Shown here: positions 24,476-33,408 of the stretch, in pieces
How the letters are laid out: every line of letters begins with the position of its first letter
How positions within the stretch are numbered: the stretch's first letter is position 1
Origin: Paraflavitalea pollutisoli
GTDB taxonomy: Bacteria; Bacteroidota; Bacteroidia; Chitinophagales; Chitinophagaceae
Length of the DNA stretch: 64,000 bases
NCBI RefSeq assembly: GCF_029360705.1
Contig: NZ_JARKMX010000008.1
Span: 3,975,479-4,039,478, forward strand
Direction: 5' to 3'
Made by a program: the position numbers and the translations under genes
The notes under the pieces: generated by a model
Database searches by the model: none
What the model saw: only the letters and a program-made list of their open reading frames with translations
What the model was told of the DNA's origin: nothing

Positions 24476-25633
24476 ATGTCTAGGATCTTTCCGGCAGAGA
24501 TGATGCAGGATACTGCCTATACCTGGCTGCCCAGGGTGCAGCCCAAGAGCCAGATCATCTATACCCTAGTTTTGGGGGCAGTACTGACTGCCCTGATCGC
24601 CTCGATCTTTATCAAGATCGACGTATCTGTCAATGTACCAGGTATCATCCGGCCCGTTACGGAAAAATCGGAATTGCGCAGCCTGAGTACGGCCCGTATC
24701 CTGACGGTACACGTAAAAGAAGGTGAACATGTGCAGGAAGGGCAATTATTGATGAGCCTGCGCCATGAGGTGACCGACGACAAGCTCGATCAGGCCGGCT
24801 TCGAACTGTCACAACGCGCTACGCATATGCACGACCTCGCGCTACTGGCGCGGGGGGCCGGCACCGCCAAACTCAACTCCAATCTGTATAAGCAGCAATA
24901 CCTCAGCTTTCAGGCCGGCATGGCCGAAAAGCGGTCCGTTGTCGAAAAGCTGAAGTCGGACTTTCAGATGTACAGCAAGCTGTACGAAGAAAAGGTGGTG
25001 GCCAAAAAAGAATACATAGAAAAAAAGTTCTCCTACGAGCAGGCCCGGGCCTCTTACGAGTCGGCCGTTGCGGCACAGCATAGTCAGTGGCAGCAGGAGC
25101 TGGAAAAGCTAAAGCTCGAATCCCGTCAGTGGGAGGCTGGTAGAAAAGAGCTGCAGCGCGAAAAAGACATGCTCGAGATACGCGCACCGGTAAGCGGTAC
25201 CGTTCAGCAATTCAATGGTCGCTATGAGGGCGGCTCTGTGCAGGCAGGTGAGATGCTCGGTTATATCTCGCCCGATTCGGGCATGGTCGCCGAAGTGTAT
25301 GTATCTCCGCAGGACATCGGCTATATCCAAACAGGTATGCCCGTAAAATGCCAGGTCGATGCCTTCAACTACAACTCCTGGGGCATACTGCCCGGAAAGG
25401 TCATATCGGTCGACAATGATTTCACCGTCATCAATGATGCTACTTCCTTCAAAGTAAAATGTGTACTCGATAAAAGCTACCTGCAACTATCCAATGGCGT
25501 AAAGGGCAACCTCAAAAAAGGGATGACCTTGCAATGCCGGTTCATACTGGCCCGCCGGGGTATTATGCAGCTGCTCTATGAAAAGGCCGACAGCTGGATC
25601 AATCCCAACTCCGGTCCTGTAGCTGCCAGATAA
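24476..25633 (+). CDS. HlyD-family periplasmic adaptor of a peptide exporter
   Basis: A 385-residue membrane fusion protein. A single membrane segment lies at about residues 27-46 (IIYTLVLGAVLTALIASIFI). A lipoyl-like half (VNVPGIIRPVTEKSELRS, then VHVKEGEHVQEGQLLM), a central coiled coil of about 130 residues and the second lipoyl half with IRAPVSGTVQQF follow. A C-terminal beta-barrel domain ends the protein. ATG at 24476 (MSRIFPAEM) fits relatives that begin with an IFP-x-E motif; a GTG seven codons upstream is the alternative. It links an inner-membrane ABC exporter to the outer membrane and is followed after 35 bases by that exporter. Confidence 0.88.
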   Translation: MSRIFPAEMMQDTAYTWLPRVQPKSQIIYTLVLGAVLTALIASIFIKIDVSVNVPGIIRPVTEKSELRSLSTARILTVHVKEGEHVQEGQLLMSLRHEVTDDKLDQAGFELSQRATHMHDLALLARGAGTAKLNSNLYKQQYLSFQAGMAEKRSVVEKLKSDFQMYSKLYEEKVVAKKEYIEKKFSYEQARASYESAVAAQHSQWQQELEKLKLESRQWEAGRKELQREKDMLEIRAPVSGTVQQFNGRYEGGSVQAGEMLGYISPDSGMVAEVYVSPQDIGYIQTGMPVKCQVDAFNYNSWGILPGKVISVDNDFTVINDATSFKVKCVLDKSYLQLSNGVKGNLKKGMTLQCRFILARRGIMQLLYEKADSWINPNSGPVAAR

Positions 25634-25668
25634 CATCCAATTCGTCAACCGTCCACCGCCAACACACT

Positions 25669-27831
25669 ATGAAAAAAGCCATCAAAGTAAAACAACACGA
25701 CATTACCGACTGCGGAGCAGCCTGTCTTCAATCCGTTTCTGCCCATTATAATTTACAATTACCGATCGCTACCATCCGCCAGTATGCGGGTACCGATACC
25801 AAGGGCACCAACGTGCTCGGACTGATAGAAGCCGCCACCAAAATAGGATTCGATGCAAAGGGCGTAAAGGGTAATTTTGAAGCCCTGTTCAATATGCCCG
25901 TGCCTGCCATTGCGCACGTAGTACTCAATAAAAAAATCGTACACTATGTGGTGATCTACAAGATCACCAAAGAATTCATCCTCCTCATGGACCCGGCAGA
26001 CGGTGAGCTGCACCAATATAAGCATGATGCTTTCAAAGAGATCTGGACGGGGGTTATCATCCTGCTGATGCCGGCATCGCATTTTCAGGAAGGCAATGAG
26101 AAGATATCGCATATCCGCCGTTTCTGGCTACTGCTGCGGCCTCATAAAGAAGTGACCACCCAGATCATCTTTGGCTCAGCCATTTATACGATCCTCGGCC
26201 TCGCGACTTCCTTTTACGTGCAAAACATCGTGGACCATGTATTGATCGGGGGCAATACCAGGCTCCTGAACATGATGGGCCTTACGATGATCCTGATCCT
26301 GTTGTTACAACTCGTGATCGGTGCCTACCGGAGTATTTTTGCGCTTAAGACCGGACAGCAGATCGATGCACGGCTGATACTGGGCTACTACAAACACCTG
26401 CTGCGATTACCGCAACAGTTTTTCGATACCATGCGCGTGGGGGAGATCACTTCGCGTATTACCGATGCGGTCAAGATCCGGGCCTTCATCAATGAAACGG
26501 CTACCACGCTGGTGGTGAATGTATTCATCGTTGCTTTTTCTTTCCTCGTCATGTTCCTCTATCAATGGAAGCTGGCCCTGCTGGTGCTGAGCATTATCCC
26601 GGTATACTTGTTGCTATATACCGTCAGCAACCGGTTCAATAAGAAATGGCAGCGCAAGTTGATGGAGCACAATGCCGAACTGGGCGGCCAGTTGGTCGAA
26701 TCCCTGAATACGGTCAGTACGATCAAAAGATTTGGCCTCGAGGAACACGCCAACCTGAAAACAGAATCTAAATTCATCAAGCTGCTGCGCACCATTTATA
26801 GTACCAGCATCTTCGGTATCCATGCGGGCAATGTTGGCAGCTTTGCCACGAGCCTGCTGGTAGTATGTTTATTATGGACCGGCGCCTATATGGTCGTTAA
26901 CCGCAGCCTGTCGGCTGGCGAACTTCTTTCCTTCTATTCACTCATTGGGTATTTCACCGGGCCTGCGATGGGTATCATCGGCGCCAACAAGAGTATGCAA
27001 GACGCCCTCATCGCGGCCGATCGCTTATTCGAGATCATGGACCTTGAGCAGGAAGATACTACCCGTAAAGTAAAACTGGTAGCCGGAGAAACGGGTAATA
27101 TCGTTTTTCAGGATGTTAGTTTCCGCTATGGCACACGCGTAGAAGTCTTCCGCCAATTCAGCCTTAATATTCCCGGTGGGTGTATTACGGCCATCGTGGG
27201 AGAAAGCGGCAGCGGCAAATCGACGCTCATGTCACTCCTGCAACATATCTACCCGGTCAAAAGCGGACATATCAGCATTGGTGGCAAGGATATCAAATAC
27301 CTGGATATGGAAAGCCTGCGTCAGCGGGTGAGTGTTGTACCACAACAAGTAGACCTGTTTGCCGGCTCAGTGCTCGAGAACATCGCCGTGGGCGATCTGG
27401 AACCAGATATGCAACGTGTCCTGAATATCTCCAAGGAACTGGGAATTATTGAATTCGTAGAGCAATTGCCTGCGGGATTCAATACCTGGCTTGGGGAACA
27501 TGGCGCCACACTATCTGGAGGCCAGCGTCAAAGATTGGCAATCGCTCGGGCACTGTACCGTCAACCAGACATTCTCATCATGGATGAGGCGACCTCCTCC
27601 CTCGATCCTATTGCCGATTCGCTGGTGCAACAAACCTTGCAAAGGTGGCGAAATGCCGGCAAAACGATCATCGTGATCGCACATCGGTTAAGTACAGTAG
27701 TCAATGCCGATAAAATTGTGGTATTGAAGAACGGACAGCTGCATGAAGAAGGTTCCCATCAGCAGTTGTTGGCCAACAAGGCCATGTATGCGCAACTTTG
27801 GGAACAACATCAGGGAATGATACCCGTGTAG
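25669..27831 (+). CDS. Peptidase-containing ABC transporter (C39 double-glycine peptidase exporter)
   Basis: A 720-residue PCAT. The N-terminal C39 peptidase has its active-site residues at Gln9, Cys15 (DITDCGAACLQS), His92 (HYVVIYKI) and Asp108 (LMDPADG). A six-helix transmembrane domain spans about 155-440. The C-terminal ATPase has Walker A GESGSGKST (about 510), signature LSGGQRQRLAIARAL, Walker B ILIMDEATSSLD and the H-loop IVIAHRLST. All catalytic residues are present, so it should cut leaders after Gly-Gly and export the core. Its likely substrates are the two GG-leader peptides encoded 1 to 2 kb downstream on the other strand. The order adaptor - PCAT - XRE regulator has gaps of 35 and 25 bases. 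Confidence 0.93.
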   Translation: MKKAIKVKQHDITDCGAACLQSVSAHYNLQLPIATIRQYAGTDTKGTNVLGLIEAATKIGFDAKGVKGNFEALFNMPVPAIAHVVLNKKIVHYVVIYKITKEFILLMDPADGELHQYKHDAFKEIWTGVIILLMPASHFQEGNEKISHIRRFWLLLRPHKEVTTQIIFGSAIYTILGLATSFYVQNIVDHVLIGGNTRLLNMMGLTMILILLLQLVIGAYRSIFALKTGQQIDARLILGYYKHLLRLPQQFFDTMRVGEITSRITDAVKIRAFINETATTLVVNVFIVAFSFLVMFLYQWKLALLVLSIIPVYLLLYTVSNRFNKKWQRKLMEHNAELGGQLVESLNTVSTIKRFGLEEHANLKTESKFIKLLRTIYSTSIFGIHAGNVGSFATSLLVVCLLWTGAYMVVNRSLSAGELLSFYSLIGYFTGPAMGIIGANKSMQDALIAADRLFEIMDLEQEDTTRKVKLVAGETGNIVFQDVSFRYGTRVEVFRQFSLNIPGGCITAIVGESGSGKSTLMSLLQHIYPVKSGHISIGGKDIKYLDMESLRQRVSVVPQQVDLFAGSVLENIAVGDLEPDMQRVLNISKELGIIEFVEQLPAGFNTWLGEHGATLSGGQRQRLAIARALYRQPDILIMDEATSSLDPIADSLVQQTLQRWRNAGKTIIVIAHRLSTVVNADKIVVLKNGQLHEEGSHQQLLANKAMYAQLWEQHQGMIPV

Positions 27832-27856
27832 CATTTCCCTCCAAATTAAATCTTAC

Positions 27857-28183
27857 ATGAAAAACAAAGGCCGACCAAAAATGCAACCAAGGCCGATCCA
27901 AAAACCTGTTGAAATTATGTTACCAGAAACCATTTCGCCGACAGAGTTGATCGCGACGAAGATCAGAACACTGAGAAGGAACCGGGAATATTCCCAGGAT
28001 TACATGGCGCTGATGTTACATATTTCCCAAAATGCCTACAGTCGGCTGGAGAATGGGAAGACCCCGATTACGATCGACCGCTATTACGAGATCTGCCAGA
28101 TACTGCAGGTAAAACCTGCTGAACTAATGGACCTGGTAGAGCTGCCCAAACCCAAGGCAGTGTGGAGGCGCAGTAGTTTCTAA
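27857..28183 (+). CDS. XRE-family transcriptional regulator
   Basis: A 108-residue DNA-binding protein. A basic, proline-containing N-terminal extension of about 30 residues precedes a helix-turn-helix domain (about 32-92): IRTLRRNREYSQDYMALMLHISQNAYSRLENGKTPI, with recognition helix around QNAYSRLENG. It starts 25 bases after the exporter gene, so it is part of that operon. The obvious proposal is that it controls the exporter and peptide genes, possibly through the GGTTAAA-type elements found before both; this is inference. Confidence 0.85.
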   Translation: MKNKGRPKMQPRPIQKPVEIMLPETISPTELIATKIRTLRRNREYSQDYMALMLHISQNAYSRLENGKTPITIDRYYEICQILQVKPAELMDLVELPKPKAVWRRSSF

Positions 28184-28380
28184 GAACTGAATGATCATCC
28201 CTGATGGCCGCCCTTCTGGCAGGCACTGTTACTGAGCGAGAACGGTGCTTTTCCCGTTCATTAGGTATTTACCCTGGTAACACCCACCTATTGTTATAAC
28301 GATCACCGGCTCATTCCAACGTAAAAGGATGGCCCGGTAGGTTATGTTGTTGATGACAAAGTTGCTCCTGACAGAACTAT

Positions 28381-28632
<252 letters not shown>

Positions 28633-28634
28633 GA

Positions 28635-28660
28635 AAAGGCCGGTCTAACAACCGGCCTTT
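28635..28660 (-). terminator. Terminator of double-glycine peptide gene 1
   Basis: Perfect 10-base stem AAAGGCCGGT / ACCGGCCTTT with a 6-base loop, ending in TTTTC on the minus strand. The group II intron fragment starts two bases beyond it. Confidence 0.85.
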
Positions 28661-28814
28661 GTGGCTTCAGAAGGTCATTCTGTTTGCCTGTGTCACCGTC
28701 CAAGTGAATACGTTTACTTCATCAGGCCTTACTAACCTATTGGTTCATGTGTAGACTGATGTGCGGGAATACGTTGTGTGCCTGGATGGATGGATCGTGC
28801 TTGCCTTTCCTGAA

Positions 28815-29096
28815 TTAGATAGTAGGCAGCTTGATACCAGCGATAACAGCAGCAAGGCTTGCACCTACTGCACCTACAGTGAGGCCAGCTGTGTTCAGCA
28901 GGCTACCGAGGCCAGCACCTGTCAGTGTGAGTGCGTTACCAGCACCGGTAGTGATACCACCCAGGCCAGTGAGAGCGTTGCCAAGACCGCCCAATGCGGA
29001 GTTCAGACCAGTGAACAGGCCATCAAGACCAGCACCACCATTGATTGCTGCGATTTCTGTCTCGGACAATGCTTCGAATTGATCAAAGTTTCTCAT
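28815..29096 (-). CDS. Double-glycine leader peptide 1, candidate bacteriocin precursor
   Basis: A 93-residue precursor. The leader is residues 1-21: the classic pattern F-x2-L-S-E-x-E-I-x2-I-N-G-G (FEALSETEIAAINGG), recognised by C39 peptidases. The 72-residue core is very rich in Gly, Ala, Leu and Thr, has about 18 glycines, one Asp, one Lys and no Cys, and looks membrane-active (repeated G-x3-G and LG-x2-LTGLGG patterns). It begins AGLDGL and ends KLPTI. The nearby PCAT is the natural processing enzyme. Lack of Cys argues against lanthipeptides; a class II-type bacteriocin or a signal peptide are both possible. No immunity gene is recognised. Confidence 0.8.
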   Translation of the reverse strand: MRNFDQFEALSETEIAAINGGAGLDGLFTGLNSALGGLGNALTGLGGITTGAGNALTLTGAGLGSLLNTAGLTVGAVGASLAAVIAGIKLPTI

Positions 29097-29126
29097 AAAA
29101 TGACTTTTAAAAATAAAGGAATTTTG

Positions 29127-29185
29127 ATGGGTTAAAATTGCCCTTAATCCACATATTTACCTAACCACCCAATGGTTAAATTATA
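29127..29185. promoter_or_regulatory. Two GGTTAAA-type elements upstream of peptide gene 1
   Basis: ATGGGTTAAAATTG starts at 29127 and ATGGTTAAATTATA at 29172, 45 bases apart, both written on the plus strand. They lie 31 to 89 bases before the peptide start codon. The second differs from the element before the exporter operon (24245) by one base in 14. Confidence 0.45.
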
Positions 29186-29228
29186 GCCCTGAGTTGTAAT
29201 ACCGGTGTGGGTTTCAGCCGATCGAGTT

Positions 29229-29332
29229 TTTTAGAAATGAGCGACTCGCAAGGGCTATAGCCATTTTTCAACAAGCATTGATCAATGTCAAATTATACCA
29301 CTTCAGGATGGCCACCTATTTTAGAAATGAGC
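29229..29332 (+). repeat. 14-bp direct repeat TTTTAGAAATGAGC
   Basis: Two exact copies at 29229-29242 and 29319-29332, 90 bases apart. A second, unrelated 14-bp pair (AGGTCTGTTGCCTG) is at 29482-29495 and 29613-29626. Confidence 0.7.
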
Positions 29333-29724
29333 TAAAACATGGCATTATTAATGCAACAAAAATGGGCATTGTATACGCGGCTTTGCAACAAAACCAGGCG
29401 AGCCACCCCTGTAGATACGGGCGCTTTGCAACAGTGCAGTCCGTGACCATACCCGTAGAAGACGTTATCAATACCCTAATGAGGTCTGTTGCCTGCCGCG
29501 TCTGATCACCACGCCGGGATATTGCGCCTTGTATATATACATGACCCGGGCCGCAAACACGGATACCATCAGCCATAGCAACTGCCATCCGTGGCAAGCC
29601 ACAGCAATAGATAGGTCTGTTGCCTGATAAAGAATAATGAAGCGAAGTAGAAACGGGTCCCGGAGGCCCTCATTTACCGGCGGCCTAGCGGGGAGCCGGC
29701 GCCATCATACCCGGTGGACGGGCA

Positions 29725-29752
29725 ATAAAAAAGGCCGGTTGTGCCCCGGCCT
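29725..29752 (-). terminator. Terminator of double-glycine peptide gene 2
   Basis: AGGCCGG / CCGGCCT stem with a 7-base loop, followed on the minus strand by six T. It lies 25 bases after the stop of the peptide gene. Confidence 0.85.
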
Positions 29753-29776
29753 CTTCTGACTATATATTCCCGACGA

Positions 29777-29947
29777 TTATATAGGCAGATTTGGTAAATT
29801 CAAGCCCAGAGAAGCGAGCAGAGATTTAACGAGGTCCAGCACAGTGGTGAGCAATGGTCCGATCAAAGGAATACCATCCAGTACGCCACCACCGTTGATG
29901 TTCATCATTTCTTTCTCTGTCAAGGGAGAAAACTGATTGTTTTTCAT
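29777..29947 (-). CDS. Double-glycine leader peptide 2, candidate bacteriocin precursor
   Basis: A 56-residue precursor in a very short gene. Residues 1-20 are the leader, with F-x2-L-T-E-x-E-M-x2-I-N-G-G (FSPLTEKEMMNINGG), the same pattern as peptide 1. The 36-residue core begins GVLDGIP, is hydrophobic with one Lys and two Asp, is predicted helical in the middle (LLTTVLDLVKSLLASLG) and ends NLPNLPI. It has no Cys. The xxLDG start and the LP-x-I type end match the core of peptide 1, so the two look like paralogous or partner peptides. Its own terminator follows at 29725-29752, so it is a separate transcript. Confidence 0.8.
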   Translation of the reverse strand: MKNNQFSPLTEKEMMNINGGGVLDGIPLIGPLLTTVLDLVKSLLASLGLNLPNLPI

Positions 29948-30026
29948 AATAATAGTGTTTTTAAGGTAATGAATTATTTACCTCTATAAAGGTGACTTAA
30001 CTACCCGGAGTAACCTAAACGCATAG

Positions 30027-30054
30027 GGGATAAATTATACTCGTTACGGTTAAA
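30027..30054. promoter_or_regulatory. GGTTAAA-type elements between peptide gene 2 and the divergent gene
   Basis: GGGATAAATTATAC at 30027-30040 and ACGGTTAAA at 30046-30054 resemble the elements before peptide gene 1 and the exporter operon, but less exactly. Confidence 0.3.
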
Positions 30055-30085
30055 GGCACAGGCATGCAAATTGTATAGACTTGTA

Positions 30086-30679
30086 ATGCCCAACCATAAA
30101 TTCAAAACGATGCGCACCACCTGGCTGATCTTACTGGCAATGGTATTGGCCGGCATTGCCATGTACTATGTCGCTAACCGTCAAAAGCCTGTATCTCCGT
30201 ACGACACCATTTCCATTACCAACACAGCAGACTCCATTAGCCAAAAGGTCAGGGTTTTCGTAGCCTATGATCCTGCCGAGGTAAGCTTTCGGGACAGCAC
30301 CTGGTACGAACACGATTCAATTCCCCTCAAAGAATTGTCTGTTCACCAAACGCTCAACACTTTTGACAAGCATTATACCAACGCCACCCTTTACATCGAC
30401 TATGGCCACCAATGGTTTTATGATGTAGTCGTCAACAAACCCGCTCAGGATGCAGCCTACCAACTCAACTTTACCATCAACAACAGCGCCGACAGCTTTC
30501 GGCTCGAGGCTGTCATCAACGACCCTGCCCGCGACCAGCTGCATCTTCGGGGCCCCATGATGAAAATGTACAACGCTTTCCTGCTCACCTACGGCAACAG
30601 ACTGTCCCCCAACACCGATACCACCACAGGGCCACAGGCGCCGCCGCCCGCACGCCTGATCACCGTTATCAAAAAATAA
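30086..30679 (+). CDS. Membrane-anchored periplasmic protein, function unknown
   Basis: A 197-residue protein that I do not recognise. One membrane segment lies near the N-terminus (TWLILLAMVLAGIAMYYVA), followed by a mostly beta-rich domain with RVFVAYDPAEV, ATLYIDYGHQWFYDVVV and YQLNFTINNSADSFRLEAVI, and a Thr/Pro-rich tail. Start choice is open: ATG at 30086 (used here) or at 30110; a TTG at 30071 is less likely. It is divergent from peptide gene 2 and shares its control region, so a role as an immunity or accessory protein is conceivable but unproven. Confidence 0.6.
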   Translation: MPNHKFKTMRTTWLILLAMVLAGIAMYYVANRQKPVSPYDTISITNTADSISQKVRVFVAYDPAEVSFRDSTWYEHDSIPLKELSVHQTLNTFDKHYTNATLYIDYGHQWFYDVVVNKPAQDAAYQLNFTINNSADSFRLEAVINDPARDQLHLRGPMMKMYNAFLLTYGNRLSPNTDTTTGPQAPPPARLITVIKK

Positions 30680-30712
30680 TCCGCTACCGGAAGCCCGATA
30701 GCGGATCATTAT
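30671..30712 (-). terminator. Terminator of the MG2/plug gene, overlapping the opposite gene's end
   Basis: ATCCGCTA / TAGCGGAT stem with a 12-base loop. On the minus strand the T run (TTTTTT) is the complement of the two Lys codons that end the plus-strand gene. Confidence 0.7.
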
Positions 30713-30746
30713 ATTACAAGCGCTCATCGCGCACCGTTTGTTACAA

Positions 30747-33170
30747 CTAGTCGATCATTTTTTCGATCCTCGTCAGCCTGCCTTCTTCATTCATCCCTTC
30801 CATCACCACTTTGATACGCTTGCTGACGTCGTTGTTGTAGAAAGTGATCGTTACCCTGCGATTACCCTTATCCATTAACAGGTAGGGCGACCAGTACAAG
30901 GTAGTACGTACATCTGGCACGTCATACAACGCAGCCTCCTTGCTATGGTCGGGCGCATAGAATTCTTTCATCGTAGCATAACCGGGTATCAGGTTCTTTT
31001 CCATTCCACCGGGGATGGCGCTGTTGCTCTTGGCATCATTGCCCTTACGCGTATAAATGGCGATCGCACCACCGGATCCACCACCCGATGCACCGAAGAA
31101 AGGCGGACGAAACGCCTTCACATAGGCGATATCCGAAACCGGTATATTCTGGATCATATTGGCATCCACAGGCATTTCATCCAGGAACAACGAGGTGGCC
31201 GACTGCCGCCAGGAGATCGAGGGACCATTGGCGCCGTTCATATTGATCTGCAGGCCCGCTACCCTACCCTGCAGGTACTGGAAGATATTGGTAGCCGATT
31301 GGGCGAAGGGATCATTGACCATATCGAAGGTGGTGGCATCGCCGCCGGAAAATAAGCCCCGCGCATACTTCTCATCCATTTGCTCTTTGGCCGATTTCTG
31401 CCGGGCCTTTACGGTCACAGCTTCCAGCGTCTTCACCTGCTTGGCCAGTTCGGGACGGATACGGTCGGCTTCGGCTGCAATAAACTTACTGCGGTTCAGC
31501 GCACTGGTATCCAATGGTACGGGCACGCGCCAGGCCGAATCCAACGCCAGCACCGGCAGTCCACGGTAGGTACCATTACTGAAGTTGACGACCGCACGAT
31601 CCGTTAATCGTTTGTCCTTATTGAATTGGTAATAGATCTTGACCGTATCAAAAAAGATCAACCCTTCTTCCTTGAATTGCCCCCGGCTATCGAGCGGCAT
31701 CGAGAAGAACTGACGGGAAGAGTCTTTCGATTCCATGAAGGCATTGATGGTAGCACCGGCCGGTATCTGGCTGCTTTGCATACCCAGCACCTCTCCTTTC
31801 AACGACAGATAATTATCGCGCGGATACTTCAACTCCGGCACCTTGCCCTGCGCCAGGTCGTTCCATTTGAAACGACGCCAGCCATTGGTCATCATCACCA
31901 GATCGAGGTAATACCGGGTAGAGTCGTCCACCACATTGAAGTAATAAGAAGGCTCGTTCACATATCCTTTCAGGTCGCCGGTCAGCAGCAGGTGGGAAAT
32001 AATATTGTCTTCGCCTTTATCAGCCATCACCGCATCGGTGATCGAGATCGACAGGTTGGATCGCAAGGTGTCGGGCACTTCCACAGTCACCACGTTCTTA
32101 CCACGTTTAGCCGTATTCTTGGTAGCTACGTTAATCGAGGCGTCGAAGAGATAATCTTCTTTGTTGATGAAGACGATCCTTTCAGCCAGCGGCTGCCAGT
32201 TGGCATTGAACAGGGTCATTTCGAGAATACCGGTGGGCAACTCGGCAATAGGAATGGTGCCACTGGTCATGAAATTATTGGCCAGGTTGATAGTCGCCTT
32301 ATACACCACCTGCTGGTACATATTACCCACCAGGTAAAAGCGTTGATTTTCGGCAGTAGCATTGTTGGACCGCTTGATGATGAACGACAGCAGTTTGTCG
32401 GAGCTCATCATCTGCAGTTGAGCGCCGCTGGGGCGGGCTACCGGCAGATCTGTTTTGTAGCTCTTGCCTTTGTCATCCGTCCACTCGGCATAGTAGGTTG
32501 TATTGGGCTGCGGTTCCAGGTCAAAGCGCCCCATCCCATCATGCAAACTATTGAAGTTGACTACGACAGCCCCTTTCGAGTTTTTTACGGCTCCTTTTAC
32601 ACCAACCGGGAAGCCGTAACTGTCCACGGCTTTAAAAGCGACCGGGTTGGACAGCTCCTGGACCATATCGCCCCCTTCGGGAAAGAACTTCAGCGAAGAT
32701 TTATTTTCAGCCGGCTTTTTATCGGCAGGTGTACTCTTGCTGACGATACGGATGTTTTTGCTGAACAGGAAAGTAGTATCGAAATTCAGCATCCAGGTGG
32801 TGTAAGCGCGGAAGGTCAGCGAATTATTCGTCAGGTTCAGCGGCAGGTCGAAATTGCCGGCAGTAGTACCTTCAAAGATCGGCGTCACTTTGCGTTGCAG
32901 CACCTTTCCGGTAGCCGGATCGATCAACTCTGTATAGAAGTTGTGGCTGATCACCGACGGCAACAGCCCGGAAAACAAATAGGCTTTGTACCAAATGGTC
33001 TCACCGGGATTGTACAGCGCTTTATCGAGGTGAATATGCACTTTTTCCTGGGGGAATCGCTCTCCGTATACGTTGATCATGGAGTCGATCTTTTGTGCAC
33101 GGGCCAGCGAGGGAGCTAAAGTCAAAAAGAACAGCGAACCTAAAATATAGAAAACGGATGCGTACTTCAT
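30747..33170 (-). CDS. Secreted MG2-like and TonB-plug domain protein
   Basis: An 807-residue protein with a signal peptide (about 1-25, ending ARAQ). Near the N-terminus lies an MG2-like macroglobulin domain (KVHIHLDKALYNPGETIWYKAYL). More beta-sandwich domains follow, including FRAYTTWMLNFD and SLSITDAVMADKGEDNI. Near residues 620-740 lies a TonB-receptor plug-like domain (LEAVTVKARQ, FQYLQGRVAGLQINMNG, SLFLDEMPVD, GGAIAIYTRKGND). There is no C-terminal 22-strand barrel, so it is not a receptor by itself. Such proteins are common in Bacteroidota; their role is unknown. ATG at 33170 puts the signal peptide first; the frame is open to 33239. Confidence 0.75.
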   Translation of the reverse strand: MKYASVFYILGSLFFLTLAPSLARAQKIDSMINVYGERFPQEKVHIHLDKALYNPGETIWYKAYLFSGLLPSVISHNFYTELIDPATGKVLQRKVTPIFEGTTAGNFDLPLNLTNNSLTFRAYTTWMLNFDTTFLFSKNIRIVSKSTPADKKPAENKSSLKFFPEGGDMVQELSNPVAFKAVDSYGFPVGVKGAVKNSKGAVVVNFNSLHDGMGRFDLEPQPNTTYYAEWTDDKGKSYKTDLPVARPSGAQLQMMSSDKLLSFIIKRSNNATAENQRFYLVGNMYQQVVYKATINLANNFMTSGTIPIAELPTGILEMTLFNANWQPLAERIVFINKEDYLFDASINVATKNTAKRGKNVVTVEVPDTLRSNLSISITDAVMADKGEDNIISHLLLTGDLKGYVNEPSYYFNVVDDSTRYYLDLVMMTNGWRRFKWNDLAQGKVPELKYPRDNYLSLKGEVLGMQSSQIPAGATINAFMESKDSSRQFFSMPLDSRGQFKEEGLIFFDTVKIYYQFNKDKRLTDRAVVNFSNGTYRGLPVLALDSAWRVPVPLDTSALNRSKFIAAEADRIRPELAKQVKTLEAVTVKARQKSAKEQMDEKYARGLFSGGDATTFDMVNDPFAQSATNIFQYLQGRVAGLQINMNGANGPSISWRQSATSLFLDEMPVDANMIQNIPVSDIAYVKAFRPPFFGASGGGSGGAIAIYTRKGNDAKSNSAIPGGMEKNLIPGYATMKEFYAPDHSKEAALYDVPDVRTTLYWSPYLLMDKGNRRVTITFYNNDVSKRIKVVMEGMNEEGRLTRIEKMID

Positions 33171-33408
33171 CTGCAGGTTTTTATTATTTGATCCTGGCTG
33201 GATACAGCGCCTGGTGATTGACCGTTCATCGGGCTGCATTCCTGTGTATCAGTTTCTGGTTGAACAAATTAATGCCATTATTGCCTTAAAATTCACAAAT
33301 TTTTCCGTTCAAATTGTTAAAAGCTTTTTAACACGCGTTCCCGGCAGGAATATATAGGCTGACATATCAAACATTTTACGATTTTAGCACCCCATAAAAG
33401 AAGAACTA

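Larger units (their letters stand above)
29097..29776. other. Gap between the two peptide genes
   Basis: 680 bases without a convincing gene. It holds two copies of an ATGG(G)TTAAA element close to peptide gene 1, two pairs of 14-bp direct repeats, and the terminator of peptide gene 2 at 29725-29752. A 75-codon plus-strand frame at 29278-29505 and a 93-codon minus-strand frame at 29316-29597 have no family features and no leader motif. The DNA may be decayed remains of an inserted or duplicated segment. Confidence 0.5.

Noticed and set aside
28761-29135. 124-codon Cys- and Ser-rich frame on the plus strand, looking like a Cys-rich peptide
   Set aside because: It is the mirror of double-glycine peptide gene 1. 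The Cys and Thr runs are complements of its Gly and Ala codons.
29278-29505. 75-codon frame between the peptide genes as a possible third peptide or immunity gene
   Set aside because: TTG start, no GG leader, no membrane segment and no recognisable composition. The first part includes one of the 14-bp direct repeats.
31626-33119. 497-codon open frame on the plus strand
   Set aside because: Antisense to the MG2/plug protein gene; the translation has His- and Arg-rich, non-protein-like composition.
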